Below, one piece after another: positions 53,659 to 63,998 of a DNA stretch of 64,000 nt. This DNA is from Bernardetia sp. (lineage in GTDB: Bacteria; Bacteroidota; Bacteroidia; Cytophagales; Bernardetiaceae). The translations under genes were made by a program, and so were the position numbers. Location of the stretch: positions 1-64,000 of the forward strand of contig JAHDBD010000020.1 of assembly GCA_020630575.1 (NCBI GenBank), given 5' to 3'. The stretch's first letter is position 1. Every line of letters starts with the position of its first letter. The notes under the pieces were generated by a model. That model was not told where the DNA came from. It saw only the letters and a program-made list of their open reading frames with translations, and ran no database searches.

Positions 53659-55383
53659 CTAAATCAACTCATCTAAAATTTTCTCTAATTCTCTATCAAT
53701 TGTTTCATATTGATTTTTGAGTTCTAGGATTTGTTTTTGTTCCATTTCCATTAGCAAATCAAAATCTTTGAAGTTTGCATCGATTTGATTTTTTAGATTG
53801 GCAATGTAAGTAGAGAGTTTTAGATAAATTTCTTCTTTGAGAGCTTTTTTTCCTTGGCTAATCTGCTCTCTATATTTCTGCATAATCTTCTGTTTTTTGA
53901 CCATTACCGTAACGCCTGTAAAAAGTAGACCAACAGCCGTAATAATCCCACCTGTAATATCAAAAACTGCACCTTGTGTCAAGACTGTCAAAGCAACACC
54001 TACGATTGCCAATCCTCCACCTGCTGCAAAATCAGTTGCAAAACTAGTGTCTTTTGGAAACAAATCTTTATGAACAAAATTTTCAGTTTCTTTGGTAAAC
54101 TCATGAAATTCGGTTTGTAAATCTTGTAAAACTCTACTTCTACGGTCAGCAATATCTCCAAAAATAGCATGATTTTCTTTCAAAATTTTTGGACTATTAT
54201 TGAGCTGTAAGTCAATCATTTTTGCCATTTGCTGAATAGTATCTGCAATAGCTGTAATTCCTTCCCCAAGTTTGTCGGTTAAGGTTTTGGTAAGATTGCG
54301 TTCCAAATCTTGTGCTACACGCTCAAACCACACTTTTACAGATTCTTTATCTGAAAGCATTGATTTAAAAGATTTTCCTAACAAATTAATAGGATTTAAT
54401 CCTTTACTAATTTCTTGTTCGGTTTCTCGTGTGATATTTTCATAAGCACCCAAAATGTTTTCTATCAAAACATCGACTTGATACAACGATTTTTTTTCTT
54501 GGTCGTTGAGTGTTTTCTTTACTTCTAGTCTGAATTTACTATCTGCTTCAAGCTGTTTTTCTCTAAGACTTACCCCTTCTTTTATTCTTGAAAGAATGGT
54601 TTTTGAAGTATCAATATTATTTTTGAGCTTCAAAAGTGGAGCACGTCCTCCTGTTATATTGTCTTTTATGTATTCTCTTATTCCTGCAAAATTACTTTCT
54701 TCATGTTTTCCTTCTTGTTCTAATTTAGCAGAAACAGCAAAAATTTGAGGTTCTAATAATCCTTTTTTTTCTGCGTGTTTTCGTACTCCTTCAATATTTG
54801 TGTTTAAATCAGTTTCATTTAATAAATCAGATTGTTGAAGAACAAAAATTATTTTCTTTCTCCAATCTTTATGAATAAAATCAAAAAAATCCCAACTAGA
54901 TTGTCGATATGGATTTTTAGCTTCAAAGACAAAAACAATCAAATCTGATGAAGGAATAAAATCTTCTGTAATTTTTTGGTGTCCTTCCGAAATAGCATTT
55001 GTACCTGGGGTATCAACAATAGCAATCTCTTTCAAAATCTCAACAGGTAAAAGAATCTTTTTCAGATGTGGATTCATTACCATAATTTGCTCTTCTTCGC
55101 CATACAAAATCTGCTGAACCGTATCTGTACAAGGATCTGGTGCAACTTTACAAATATCTTTTTCAGTTTCTAAAAGTGCATTGACAAAACTACTCTTTCC
55201 TGCTTTTACTTCACCTACAACTACAAACATATAGGGTTCGTTGATGCGTTGACGCAGTTCACTAACCGTACTAGAAAGCTCCTTACTCTGAATATCTTGA
55301 GTGAGGTTATGTAGATTTTTTATAGTTTCATCTAAACGAAGACGAAATTTTTGAAGGCGTTTGTCTATAATGCGACTTTTCAT
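53659..55383 (-). CDS. Dynamin-like GTPase
   Basis: A 574-residue bacterial dynamin-family GTPase, predicted to remodel or guard membranes. The G domain (about 50-290) has the P-loop GEVKAGKSSFVNAL, switch-type Thr in DPCTDTVQ, DTPG in AIVDTPGTN and LQQSD as the base-recognition element. A long helical stalk (about 290-430) is followed by a hydrophobic pair (about 465-505, LAIVGVALTVLTQ and TAVGLLFTGVTVMV) that would insert into the membrane. The C-terminal helix returns to the GTPase. Single-gene context; partners often occur in pairs but none is here. Confidence 0.9.
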   Translation of the reverse strand: MKSRIIDKRLQKFRLRLDETIKNLHNLTQDIQSKELSSTVSELRQRINEPYMFVVVGEVKAGKSSFVNALLETEKDICKVAPDPCTDTVQQILYGEEEQIMVMNPHLKKILLPVEILKEIAIVDTPGTNAISEGHQKITEDFIPSSDLIVFVFEAKNPYRQSSWDFFDFIHKDWRKKIIFVLQQSDLLNETDLNTNIEGVRKHAEKKGLLEPQIFAVSAKLEQEGKHEESNFAGIREYIKDNITGGRAPLLKLKNNIDTSKTILSRIKEGVSLREKQLEADSKFRLEVKKTLNDQEKKSLYQVDVLIENILGAYENITRETEQEISKGLNPINLLGKSFKSMLSDKESVKVWFERVAQDLERNLTKTLTDKLGEGITAIADTIQQMAKMIDLQLNNSPKILKENHAIFGDIADRRSRVLQDLQTEFHEFTKETENFVHKDLFPKDTSFATDFAAGGGLAIVGVALTVLTQGAVFDITGGIITAVGLLFTGVTVMVKKQKIMQKYREQISQGKKALKEEIYLKLSTYIANLKNQIDANFKDFDLLMEMEQKQILELKNQYETIDRELEKILDELI

Positions 55384-55881
55384 TAGGCTTTCTTACTATT
55401 TTTAGAGATTAAAAGAGAAAAATACATTAACAAACAGTCTGCTCGTTGTATTTTTTACGAAAGCTACTAAAAAAGATAGACAATACCATAGATTTGATTT
55501 AGTAATTAGGGCAAATGCATGAAAATAATGATAGTTTTATTTGTTTAGCTTAAAGGTTATTTTTGATTTAAATAAGAGTATTTGAATCAAAATAGCTTAG
55601 CTTACGTGTCCTTATTTTAGGATTTTTCTGCAAAACTTTTGTTTTTTTCTTATTTTGTAATAACTAGTTTCAGCATGATTGTTTTTACTTTGTTTAGTGG
55701 CGTAAATTTTGGAATACATATGGGTTTAACAAATAGTCTATAAATTGGGTTTTGAAACTAATCCTTATTCATTAATTTGTTATATTTCAAGCTATTAGCA
55801 TAAATTTAATCATTGTTGTCATTGTAAGAATATTTTTTTTGCTTCTTATTTTTATATAATTCATAACAAACAGTATTTATC
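55384..55881. other. Intergenic region before the T9SS cargo gene
   Basis: 498 bp between divergent genes, AT-rich. No convincing TAnnTTTG/TTG pair, repeat or RNA was recognised. Confidence 0.5.
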
Positions 55882-58800
55882 ATGAGAAAAATTTTATTAT
55901 TTATTTTATTTTGTCTGTACTTTGGATTTAGCTCTTTGAGCTATGGACAATTTTACCCTGGAGGCATGGGAGGAGGTGCTATGCCTTTTTGGTTTTTGCC
56001 TTCTCAAGCCTATACCACAGGAGTTTTTCCCTACCCAGTACCAACTAACGGAAATGATGTGCAGATTTGGATAGATAATGCCCTTGTTGTGGGAGGTTCT
56101 AATGATGCTACACCTGAAGCAAATCCTCCAAACTATAATAATACAGGTATTTATGGGAATGCATCTGTTTTATTTGATAGGGCTAATTCTGAATGGCTTA
56201 CTATGGCAGATGACAACTCTATAAACGGTTCGATACATAATGAAAAGTTGATGTCTTTGGCTTTTAATACTAATGATGTTACTTTAGCGAGGCAAATGAT
56301 TTTTGAAGAAGGAGGAACTACTAATGGAATGAGTATCTATCTTTTACAAGATGTTTTGTATGTAGCAATATGGAATTATGGAGCTGCTTGGGCAGACATT
56401 CCAGGAAGTACAGTATTTCCAGCTGGAGAAGATTATTTTCTTTTGACAGCTACTATTACCCCCAATACAGATTATTTAGTTACATTACTATATGATAATA
56501 ATTATACTAATACATTAAGAGGCTTTTTGAATGGAACACCAATGAGTATTTTAGATGGAGGTATTACAAGAACATCACTTCCTGTAGGGACTTTTGCAGC
56601 TCATGGTGGTGATATAGGAATTGGAGCTGTCAATGATAATACAAAAGTATATGATATAGTAGCAGGCAATGACGTTAATGTAAATTCAACAGGAGAATAT
56701 TTTGATGGACGTATCGGAGAAATTACATATTATAATAATGGTTCGAATGTAGCTCGTAAGATAGTAGAAAATTATTTTTCTACTAAATATGCTTTTACAC
56801 TAGCAACAGATGATATGTTTCCTGAAAATCCTTCTTTTAGAAGTCAAATGATAGGAATAGGACAAGAAACAACAAACTTAACAGGAGATAGAATTTCTTC
56901 CAACATACAAAGTAGTGGAGGCTTTTTTATTCAAAATATAGATTTTTTTAAAGATAATAGAGATTATGTATTTGTAGCTCATAACTCTGGTGTAGGAACA
57001 ACGCCTTTGGGTGTAGGAGAATATTCAAATCGTCTTTGGTTGGTGGAAGTCACTGATGTAAATAATAATGACGGCAATTTGCGAGTGAGTTTTGATTTAG
57101 GAGGTTTGAGTCTTGCTTCTCCTGCTTGTGTAAATAGTGCTGATCAATACTACTTAAGAATCAATGGCGTAAATACTCGCCTTGGAGCAGGCACATATAA
57201 TCCTGTTTCTCAAACAATTACTTTTATAGTTCCTGCTAGTGAGATAGATGGCGCACAAATTACTATTGGTGTAAATGATACTACTATACCTACTTCAGAA
57301 GCAGGTTTATGTAATAATGGTTGTGATGATGATGGAGACGGTTTAGTAGATTGTTATGATGGAGATTGTAATGGTAATTCTGCTACTCCAGATTCTACTT
57401 GTGATGATTATTATTATGGACAAGTTCCACCAGACTGTGTTCTGCCTAACACGCCAGACCCAGATATTACAACTACTATCCAGTTTGAAACTGATGATAT
57501 AGATTTTGAAGTAGAGCAACGTGGAGGTGTTTTTATTGGCGATGTTGTTCCTGATACATGGTCTGAATATGCAGCGAATGGAATTACAGGAGAAGAGGCT
57601 ATCCATTCAGAAGTGGTCGCTAAAAACCCATACAATACACCTTATACAGCAGGTCCTAAAAATGGACAGGCTCGTAGTCCTTATATTTATATTTATTCAG
57701 GAGATGATGGAAGATTGCTTCAGAGAATACCTACTCCTGTTACAAATAAATTTAGTATGCTTGCTCTAGCTGATGTGGATAGTGATGGTAATGGAGATAT
57801 ATTTGTTACGGGCAATGATAGAAGAATATATCGCTTTGAGTTTGACCCAACTCTTCAATTATACGATATTGCTGTTCCAGCAGTTGGAACTCAACCTATT
57901 AATAATTGGGTAGCACAATCTTCTGTTTTGGTAGCTAATTCTGAAATGTCTCCTGCTCTAGCAGATTTTGACCAAAATGGAGTGCCAGAGGTATATGTTG
58001 GAAATTCCATTTATAATGCTGTTACACTAGCCAATTATATTGCACCAAATAATACTTTGAGTTCAGGAAATCATCCAAATGATAATACAGCAGCTTTTCC
58101 AGTAGCTTATGATGTTTTTTCTCCTTCTGATATTGTACCTGCTACTGGCGTTGCTTGTGGTGGAGATTGTCAGGGTTTAGAACTTGTTACAGGAAACAGA
58201 GTATATGCTGTAAACCTAACAGCAGGTACACTTACTTTACTTTCTTCTGCACCTGCTAATATTACTGATGGACGTGCAAGTGTGGCTGATATGGATAATG
58301 ATGGACGTGTAGATGTGGTTACTTGTGGATATGATAACACAGGTACTGCTGCTGGAGCTATTTTTATTTGGAATCCACGCACACAAGCACAAATGGGCAC
58401 AACTTTCAAATTAACAAATGGAGGACAAGTTACAACTATTGGTGGTCGTCCTAATCTAGCAGATATAGATGGAGATAGAATGCTAGAAATTGTAGTGGGA
58501 GGACGCAATCGCCTTTATGCTATTGAAACAGATTCGGATGCAGATGGATTTTTTGGTCCTGCTCTTGCTTTGAAATGGGTAGGAATTACAGACGAAACTT
58601 CTGACCGTACAAGTGGCTCTACCTTTGATTTTAATGGAGACGGAATTTCAGAAGTAATTTATAGTGATGAAGCTGATGTAATTATCTTTAATGGAGCAAC
58701 AGGAGCAGTAGTTGAGAGAGTCGTGTCTCTATCAGGTACTCGTAGTGAGTATCCAATTGTAGCAGATGTAGATAAGGATGGACTTTCTGAACTTATTGTA

Positions 58801-60054
58801 ACTTCCCAAAACCAAAATGGACCAGATGATAATGCTATTGGTAGAGTAACTGTTTATGCCTCTGGTTCGGGTAGCCCTTGGGTTAGTTCTCGTCCTGTGT
58901 GGAATCAACATACTTATCTTATTACTAATGTAGAAGATAATCTTACTATTCCTTCTAATCAACAGAATCATATACAACCAGGGTATGTAGCAGGTCCTCC
59001 TGCTCAAACAGGTCCTCTAAATTCTTTTATAAGACAAGTATCTTCTTTTGATAAAGATAATAATTCGCTTACACCAACAGGAAATCTGGTAATAACAACT
59101 ATTGATGCTACGCCTGCAAGTTCAGGTGGAGATGTAGATTACTCAAGCTGCTTACCTACTGGTGAAATTATTATTTCAGTTACAGTAACTAATGATGGAG
59201 ATGCAAACTTGCCTGCAAGTACACCAATTACATTTTATGATGAAAATCCATTTAGTTCTAATTCAAATATTTTGAATGTATTGACTTTAGGTATTGTATT
59301 AGCTCCTGGAGCAACACAAACTTTATCTTTTTCTATAAATGTAAATGGAGGTAATTTTAATATGTATGTATTGGGTAATATCGATGGAAATGCAAATCCG
59401 TTACCTCAATATGCAGTAGATGATACTGGTATATATGAAAATGGAGAGTGTGATTATAGCGATAATGGACAACCAACCTTTATAGATGAGTGTCTTCTTC
59501 CAGTAGAACTTATTTCTCTCTATGCTGAAAATCTATCTAAAAAAGTAGTGGTTCACTGGGCAACAGCTACTGAGTTAGATAATGATTATTTCTTAGTAGA
59601 GCGTGCAGGAGAAGATTTACAGTTTAAAGCTATTGGAAAAGTAGTTGGTAAAGGAACAAGAAATGAGCGCACCGATTATTTATTTAATGATTATGAACCA
59701 TTATTAGGAACTGCCTATTATAGACTTAAACAAGTAGATTATAATGGCAAATGGACTAATACAAAAGCTGTTTCGGTTACACGTACTACAAATAATCTTC
59801 CTCCAGCACTTTATCCAAATCCAAATAAAGCTGGAAGAGAACTCTATATGCGTGGTTTTGTAGACGCTTCAATGATAAAACAACTCAGAATAATGAGCAT
59901 TACAGGACAAGAAGTAAGCTCTAACATAGAAGTAAAATCTGCATCTGACGGAATTGTTGTGATTAATTTACCAAAATCACTTTCAAAAGGAATTTATATT
60001 TTAAATATAGCAACAGATTTTGGAGCAGAAAACTTCAAATTTGTGATAGAATAA
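55882..60054 (+). CDS. Large surface/secreted protein with FG-GAP repeats and T9SS sorting domain
   Basis: A 1390-residue protein. After a signal peptide (about 1-22, ending SYGQ) comes a concanavalin-like region (about 60-300), then a Cys/Asp motif CDDDGDGLVDCYDGDCNG (about 479-496) typical of calcium-binding loops. FG-GAP/VCBS-like propeller repeats occupy about 600-1060 (LADVDSDGNGDIF, ADMDNDGRVDVVTCG, FDFNGDGISEVIY, VADVDKDGLSELIV). A CARDB-like beta domain (about 1075-1195) leads to the fibronectin-like VELISLYAENLSKKVVVHW domain. The type A sorting domain ends GIYILNI..ENFKFVIE. It is probably exported by T9SS and either anchored or released; the ligand is unknown. A terminator follows. 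Confidence 0.9.
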   Translation: MRKILLFILFCLYFGFSSLSYGQFYPGGMGGGAMPFWFLPSQAYTTGVFPYPVPTNGNDVQIWIDNALVVGGSNDATPEANPPNYNNTGIYGNASVLFDRANSEWLTMADDNSINGSIHNEKLMSLAFNTNDVTLARQMIFEEGGTTNGMSIYLLQDVLYVAIWNYGAAWADIPGSTVFPAGEDYFLLTATITPNTDYLVTLLYDNNYTNTLRGFLNGTPMSILDGGITRTSLPVGTFAAHGGDIGIGAVNDNTKVYDIVAGNDVNVNSTGEYFDGRIGEITYYNNGSNVARKIVENYFSTKYAFTLATDDMFPENPSFRSQMIGIGQETTNLTGDRISSNIQSSGGFFIQNIDFFKDNRDYVFVAHNSGVGTTPLGVGEYSNRLWLVEVTDVNNNDGNLRVSFDLGGLSLASPACVNSADQYYLRINGVNTRLGAGTYNPVSQTITFIVPASEIDGAQITIGVNDTTIPTSEAGLCNNGCDDDGDGLVDCYDGDCNGNSATPDSTCDDYYYGQVPPDCVLPNTPDPDITTTIQFETDDIDFEVEQRGGVFIGDVVPDTWSEYAANGITGEEAIHSEVVAKNPYNTPYTAGPKNGQARSPYIYIYSGDDGRLLQRIPTPVTNKFSMLALADVDSDGNGDIFVTGNDRRIYRFEFDPTLQLYDIAVPAVGTQPINNWVAQSSVLVANSEMSPALADFDQNGVPEVYVGNSIYNAVTLANYIAPNNTLSSGNHPNDNTAAFPVAYDVFSPSDIVPATGVACGGDCQGLELVTGNRVYAVNLTAGTLTLLSSAPANITDGRASVADMDNDGRVDVVTCGYDNTGTAAGAIFIWNPRTQAQMGTTFKLTNGGQVTTIGGRPNLADIDGDRMLEIVVGGRNRLYAIETDSDADGFFGPALALKWVGITDETSDRTSGSTFDFNGDGISEVIYSDEADVIIFNGATGAVVERVVSLSGTRSEYPIVADVDKDGLSELIVTSQNQNGPDDNAIGRVTVYASGSGSPWVSSRPVWNQHTYLITNVEDNLTIPSNQQNHIQPGYVAGPPAQTGPLNSFIRQVSSFDKDNNSLTPTGNLVITTIDATPASSGGDVDYSSCLPTGEIIISVTVTNDGDANLPASTPITFYDENPFSSNSNILNVLTLGIVLAPGATQTLSFSINVNGGNFNMYVLGNIDGNANPLPQYAVDDTGIYENGECDYSDNGQPTFIDECLLPVELISLYAENLSKKVVVHWATATELDNDYFLVERAGEDLQFKAIGKVVGKGTRNERTDYLFNDYEPLLGTAYYRLKQVDYNGKWTNTKAVSVTRTTNNLPPALYPNPNKAGRELYMRGFVDASMIKQLRIMSITGQEVSSNIEVKSASDGIVVINLPKSLSKGIYILNIATDFGAENFKFVIE

Positions 60055-60073
60055 AATTCAAAATTTAATTATC

Positions 60074-60108
60074 AAAAAAGCCTTTACAGATTTTGTAAAG
60101 GCTTTTTT
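60074..60108. terminator. Bidirectional terminator between convergent genes
   Basis: AAAAAAGCCTTTACA pairs with TGTAAAGGCTTTTTT, with a GATTT loop. It lies 20 bp past the cargo-gene stop and 33 bp from the nuoC stop. Confidence 0.85.
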
Positions 60109-60140
60109 ATGCAATATTTTCTAAAATAGAAATCGTTATG

Positions 60141-60623
60141 CTAATAATCTACTTTTATTCCATGATAATTTTCTTGTGTTTTGTAATCTTTTCGAAGTGG
60201 AAAACCTTCCCAATCAGCAGGCATTAATAATCTTCTAAGGTCTGGATGATTTTCAAACTGAATTCCTATCATATCAAAGGCTTCTCTTTCATGCCAATCA
60301 GCAGCCTTCCAAATTGAAGTGAGGGAATCTACAACAAGATTTTTGCCTTCATGTGCTAACAAAATAGCTAAAGTAATAGAATGCTCAAACGGATAGGAAT
60401 AGAGTTGATAAATGACTTCAAAAGAATTTTCATTATCTAATGCTGTAATACAAACTAGGTTATCAAAATACAGCCTATCGTCAGTATGTAGAAAATGAGC
60501 AATTTCTAAGAGAGATTCTTTTTTTTCTATCAAAATACGAGGTTGTAGCGTTTCTGTATTCTGAACTGAAATAGAATCTTGAAATTTTTCTTGTAAAGTG
60601 CTTGCTAATTCTTCAAAAATCAT
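60141..60623 (-). CDS. nuoC: NADH-quinone oxidoreductase subunit C
   Basis: A peripheral-arm subunit of respiratory complex I, on the cytoplasmic face of the inner membrane, where it joins NuoB and NuoD near the quinone site. The signature is unmistakable: [20 protein letters not shown] followed by [18 protein letters not shown]. The 160 residues are normal for NuoC, which stands alone here (not fused to NuoD). It lies 15 bp downstream of the DUF2339 gene, so the two are co-transcribed. No nuoB or nuoD is beside it; the next gene downstream is convergent and unrelated. Confidence 0.94.
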   Translation of the reverse strand: MIFEELASTLQEKFQDSISVQNTETLQPRILIEKKESLLEIAHFLHTDDRLYFDNLVCITALDNENSFEVIYQLYSYPFEHSITLAILLAHEGKNLVVDSLTSIWKAADWHEREAFDMIGIQFENHPDLRRLLMPADWEGFPLRKDYKTQENYHGIKVDY

Positions 60624-60638
60624 AATTGAAACAATAAG

Positions 60639-63539
60639 TTATTCTTCTTCATCACTTTGTGAATCTTCCATTTTGTTGGGAGCTTTCTCTTGAGAAGGAG
60701 GGCGTTGTTGAGAAGTCGGACGAGGTGTTGGAGGTGGAGGCAAATCAGCTAATTCATCTCTTTCCTTTTTCTTGTCTTCTGCATCCATTTCTGAACCAAT
60801 ATTCCTGTTTGGATTTGGGTTCATTCTATTTTTAGTTTCATGGGTTGGTTGTCTCTCAGAAGAAATTCTTCCTGTTGGTTTTGGTCTAGGAGTTTCTGTT
60901 TCAGAAGTATTTTGATAAATTTCTTGTAATTCTCCTTCCATGACAATCTTTTTGAGTTGATTGTATTTCCAGCCAATACGCAACAAAATTGCACCAATAA
61001 TAACAAAAGTAATAATTCCTTCGACTCTTCCCATTTGCCAAAAATCCCAAGCAAAAAACTTTAATAACAAGACAACAAATAAAATAAGGGCAAACAAACG
61101 CACTTCTTTTATTTTGTATTTCATTCCTAAAGTAATTGCTGTTACTGATAACAAAGCCCATAAAATAGGATAGCCAAACTGACTATTGGTTTGTAAAATA
61201 GCATCTTTTCCTTCTATTCCATCACCAATATCATAGAAAATCCAAACTACTGTATTGCGAAGCTCTAAAGATAAATAAGCCACTACAGCAAAGCATAAAA
61301 TATAAATTGTTGTTGCATAAACAACAGATTTTTCTCCATCCTCATAATAAACATCACGAGTAAGTAAAAGCAAACCAAAAAGAGTAATAAAAAGATTGAG
61401 ATAATGTCCTAAGTATTGAGAAAGTGCGTTGCTATTGGTTAACCAGTGTGATTCTGCTGATTTTGTACGAATATGTTCTAAAAGCAAATCCATAGCTTGA
61501 GGTTGAACTAATCCTAAATATACAAAAGCCATCAGAAAGACCATTCCTCCCATAATTTGCATTACTCCATTCCATTTTACTGTTTTGGCAAATTGCCACA
61601 CACCAACAGCATAAATGATATTGAAAAGTCCGATGAGAATAAGTCTAAAATCATTACTTCCAAAATTATTTGATTTATGAATAATGAGTTCTAAATTTCC
61701 TATCAAAAATAAAACAAGAAGCATAAAACCACCTAAAAAATTGGTATACATTCCTACTGTTATGAACCCAATATCTTCTTCTTCGTCTTCATCTTTTAAT
61801 AGATAAATAGAAAATGCAAGTCCGACCATCGTTAAAAGACTGCTCAGAACTGCACCATTTAATAAAAATCGCCTTGTCAAATCATTTTCATACGACCAGT
61901 ATAAATCTAAAAACCAAACTACAATAGAAGCTCCAATCAAAAACATAGAAGCTGTTTTGAAAACGCTCATTTGTGAGCGAACACCTACCCAAATCAGTAT
62001 TACACCTTCAAAAACAAAACAAATATTGATATATTCTTTGTCTACAATAAGTGGAATAGCGATGGTAAAAAATAAGATGGTATAGCCAACAACAGTATAA
62101 AAAAGTTTTACATCTGCACTATCTGACTTATAAAGAAGGTAAGAATAAATAGAGTTGAAGACTGCCAAACCAAAAATAAACACTCCTAAATAACCAAAGC
62201 TATCAATTTGATAAAGCACATAAGAAATAATAATAACATAAGAAATCACATTTGCCAAAAGCATAGTATAATTAAATCCTTTCAAACGCTGTTTTGTACC
62301 CATACTATAAACTACATTCATTAAGAAAAATGTAACATAATAGAGAGTAGAAAATACAAGAGCTGTAAGCGCATTATTTCCGACATTAAAATCAGCCAAA
62401 AATACCCAAACATCAAAAAGAAATAAAGAAGCTATAAAAGTAAAAACATTAATATTACCCCATTCCTTTCGATGTGCAATACCTAAAGCAATGATATTTA
62501 ATAATAAAAGATAAGTAAAAAGGGCAAAATAATTAGTCGATTCAAAGCCTACAACAACAAAAGCAGTAACATATCCACCCACAATAGAAATTAAGGCAAG
62601 TGTTTTCCGATTATGTGCAATAGCTAAAATAACAGCTATCAATGTGATTAGTAAGTTTATTGCATACGCCCAAATCTGACTACCAACCGAATAATATTCA
62701 AAAAGCAAGCTGGCTGAATAATATAAGATTATCATTCCACCTACCAAGTAAGTTGCACTCAAACTTTTGCTGCTATTTCTCTGACGATGTGAAAGTGCCA
62801 AAAGAATTCCTCCTACCGAAAACCCAATAAATAGCTGTCCTATATTTCCAATAAAACCAGCATCAATACCAAAATTGATAAGCATAATGATACCCAAAAT
62901 AAGCATTCCAATACCTATTTTGTTGAGTAAATTCTCTCCTAAGTATTCTTCTAATCCTTTCTTACTTTGGCTATAAATATTTTCTAATGCACGAGTTTGG
63001 TTTTGTAATGTGACTCCTTTAGGTTGGTAACGAGAATCAGGCTGACTTTGTCTTTGTTGTGGCTCTCCTTCTTCATCTTCTCCAAAAACTTTTAGATATA
63101 CTTTTCGTCCTCTACCTACCATATCGCCTGTTTGGCGTGGTGCTTCTCGTGTTCCTTTATATTCTTTTATTTTATTTTTATAAATACGTTGTGCCAGCTC
63201 ATCATCTTCAATGGTAAGGTCACTCATCTGACTAAGATGATGATAAATAGGGTCTTTCTTTACATTTTCTTCATAATCTTTATCAAAACGACGTAAATAA
63301 GAACGAGTTTCCTGTATTTCTTCTCTAAATCCTTCAGCAACTTTCAATAAATCACTAGCTTCACTATCTTTATTTTGAGTAGAAGATTGTGAAGTATATC
63401 TTTTGGGAACAAGATTTTTTGGAAGTTGATTTAACTTCTCGTCAAATTTTTGATTGGGAAATTTTTCGTTTTCTTCTTCAAAATTATCTTGTCTTTTTTT
63501 GGAATTATCAGGATTTTTAGGATTGTTTTTTTCGTTCAT
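60639..63539 (-). CDS. DUF2339 polytopic membrane protein
   Basis: A 966-residue inner-membrane protein. An N-terminal cytoplasmic region (about 1-200) is charged with a coiled coil (LLKVAEGFREEIQETRSYLRR). About two dozen membrane helices follow (from about 205 to 870), beginning NKIGIGMLILGIIMLINFGIDAG, the usual DUF2339 opening. The C-terminal 90 residues are Pro/Glu/Arg-rich and disordered (PPPPTPRPTSQQRPPSQE). The family is widespread and its function is unknown. It precedes nuoC by 15 bp. TAATTC-type repeats lie just upstream of its start. Confidence 0.88.
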   Translation of the reverse strand: MNEKNNPKNPDNSKKRQDNFEEENEKFPNQKFDEKLNQLPKNLVPKRYTSQSSTQNKDSEASDLLKVAEGFREEIQETRSYLRRFDKDYEENVKKDPIYHHLSQMSDLTIEDDELAQRIYKNKIKEYKGTREAPRQTGDMVGRGRKVYLKVFGEDEEGEPQQRQSQPDSRYQPKGVTLQNQTRALENIYSQSKKGLEEYLGENLLNKIGIGMLILGIIMLINFGIDAGFIGNIGQLFIGFSVGGILLALSHRQRNSSKSLSATYLVGGMIILYYSASLLFEYYSVGSQIWAYAINLLITLIAVILAIAHNRKTLALISIVGGYVTAFVVVGFESTNYFALFTYLLLLNIIALGIAHRKEWGNINVFTFIASLFLFDVWVFLADFNVGNNALTALVFSTLYYVTFFLMNVVYSMGTKQRLKGFNYTMLLANVISYVIIISYVLYQIDSFGYLGVFIFGLAVFNSIYSYLLYKSDSADVKLFYTVVGYTILFFTIAIPLIVDKEYINICFVFEGVILIWVGVRSQMSVFKTASMFLIGASIVVWFLDLYWSYENDLTRRFLLNGAVLSSLLTMVGLAFSIYLLKDEDEEEDIGFITVGMYTNFLGGFMLLVLFLIGNLELIIHKSNNFGSNDFRLILIGLFNIIYAVGVWQFAKTVKWNGVMQIMGGMVFLMAFVYLGLVQPQAMDLLLEHIRTKSAESHWLTNSNALSQYLGHYLNLFITLFGLLLLTRDVYYEDGEKSVVYATTIYILCFAVVAYLSLELRNTVVWIFYDIGDGIEGKDAILQTNSQFGYPILWALLSVTAITLGMKYKIKEVRLFALILFVVLLLKFFAWDFWQMGRVEGIITFVIIGAILLRIGWKYNQLKKIVMEGELQEIYQNTSETETPRPKPTGRISSERQPTHETKNRMNPNPNRNIGSEMDAEDKKKERDELADLPPPPTPRPTSQQRPPSQEKAPNKMEDSQSDEEE

Positions 63540-63548
63540 ACTATTTTC

Positions 63549-63622
63549 AATTATGAATTAAAAATTACGAATTACGATGCTTTATAATTTAGAACATAAC
63601 ATAATCCGTAATTCATAATTAA
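63549..63622. repeat. TAATTC-type repeats upstream of DUF2339 gene
   Basis: ATTATGAATTAAAAATTACG at 63551-63570 is answered by CCGTAATTCATAATTAA at 63606-63622, an imperfect inverted arrangement. Related units lie at 22069-22089. Confidence 0.5.
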
Positions 63623-63626
63623 ATTA

Positions 63627-63998
63627 TTATTTTACAGAACTTTCTTCAGGTTGTCTCCAAAGTTCGCTTACTTCTTTTTTGTCTAAAACGAGCAAAAGAC
63701 GAACAGGGTTAGGAATAAAAACCAAGCGAGCATCCATTTTTGGAGCTTTTTGTACTTCAAACTGCACTGCATCTTGTGGTTTAAAACTATACTGCTGTCC
63801 GTGTTCGGTTTCCTCTAAAGGAGAATAATTACGAGCAATATAAGCAATAGGAGAAAGGACATCTAAACTTGGGCTATGTTGTTCATACAAATCTTCCAAA
63901 ATATCTTCTAAATACTCACCATAGTTTTCTAAGAAATCATCTTCAAATTCGTGTAATTTTTCTTCTGCATCGTCATAAGTTTCGTCGTTATAATCCAT
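63627..63998 (-). CDS. Acidic hypothetical protein at the window edge
   Basis: 123 residues from the ATG at 63998, which lies 2 bases from the window end, so a longer N-terminus cannot be excluded. The first 50 residues are very acidic (DYNDETYDDAEEKLHEFEDD), and the rest is mixed alpha/beta (FEVQKAPKMDARLVFIPNPVRLLLVLDKKEV). No signal peptide or motif is recognised. It lies 87 bp before the DUF2339 gene on the same strand, separated by repeats. Confidence 0.5.
   Translation of the reverse strand: MDYNDETYDDAEEKLHEFEDDFLENYGEYLEDILEDLYEQHSPSLDVLSPIAYIARNYSPLEETEHGQQYSFKPQDAVQFEVQKAPKMDARLVFIPNPVRLLLVLDKKEVSELWRQPEESSVK

Noticed and set aside
57343-57635. Minus-strand frames inside the T9SS cargo gene
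   Set aside because: Shadows of the Asp/Gly-rich coding frame; low complexity and no start context.
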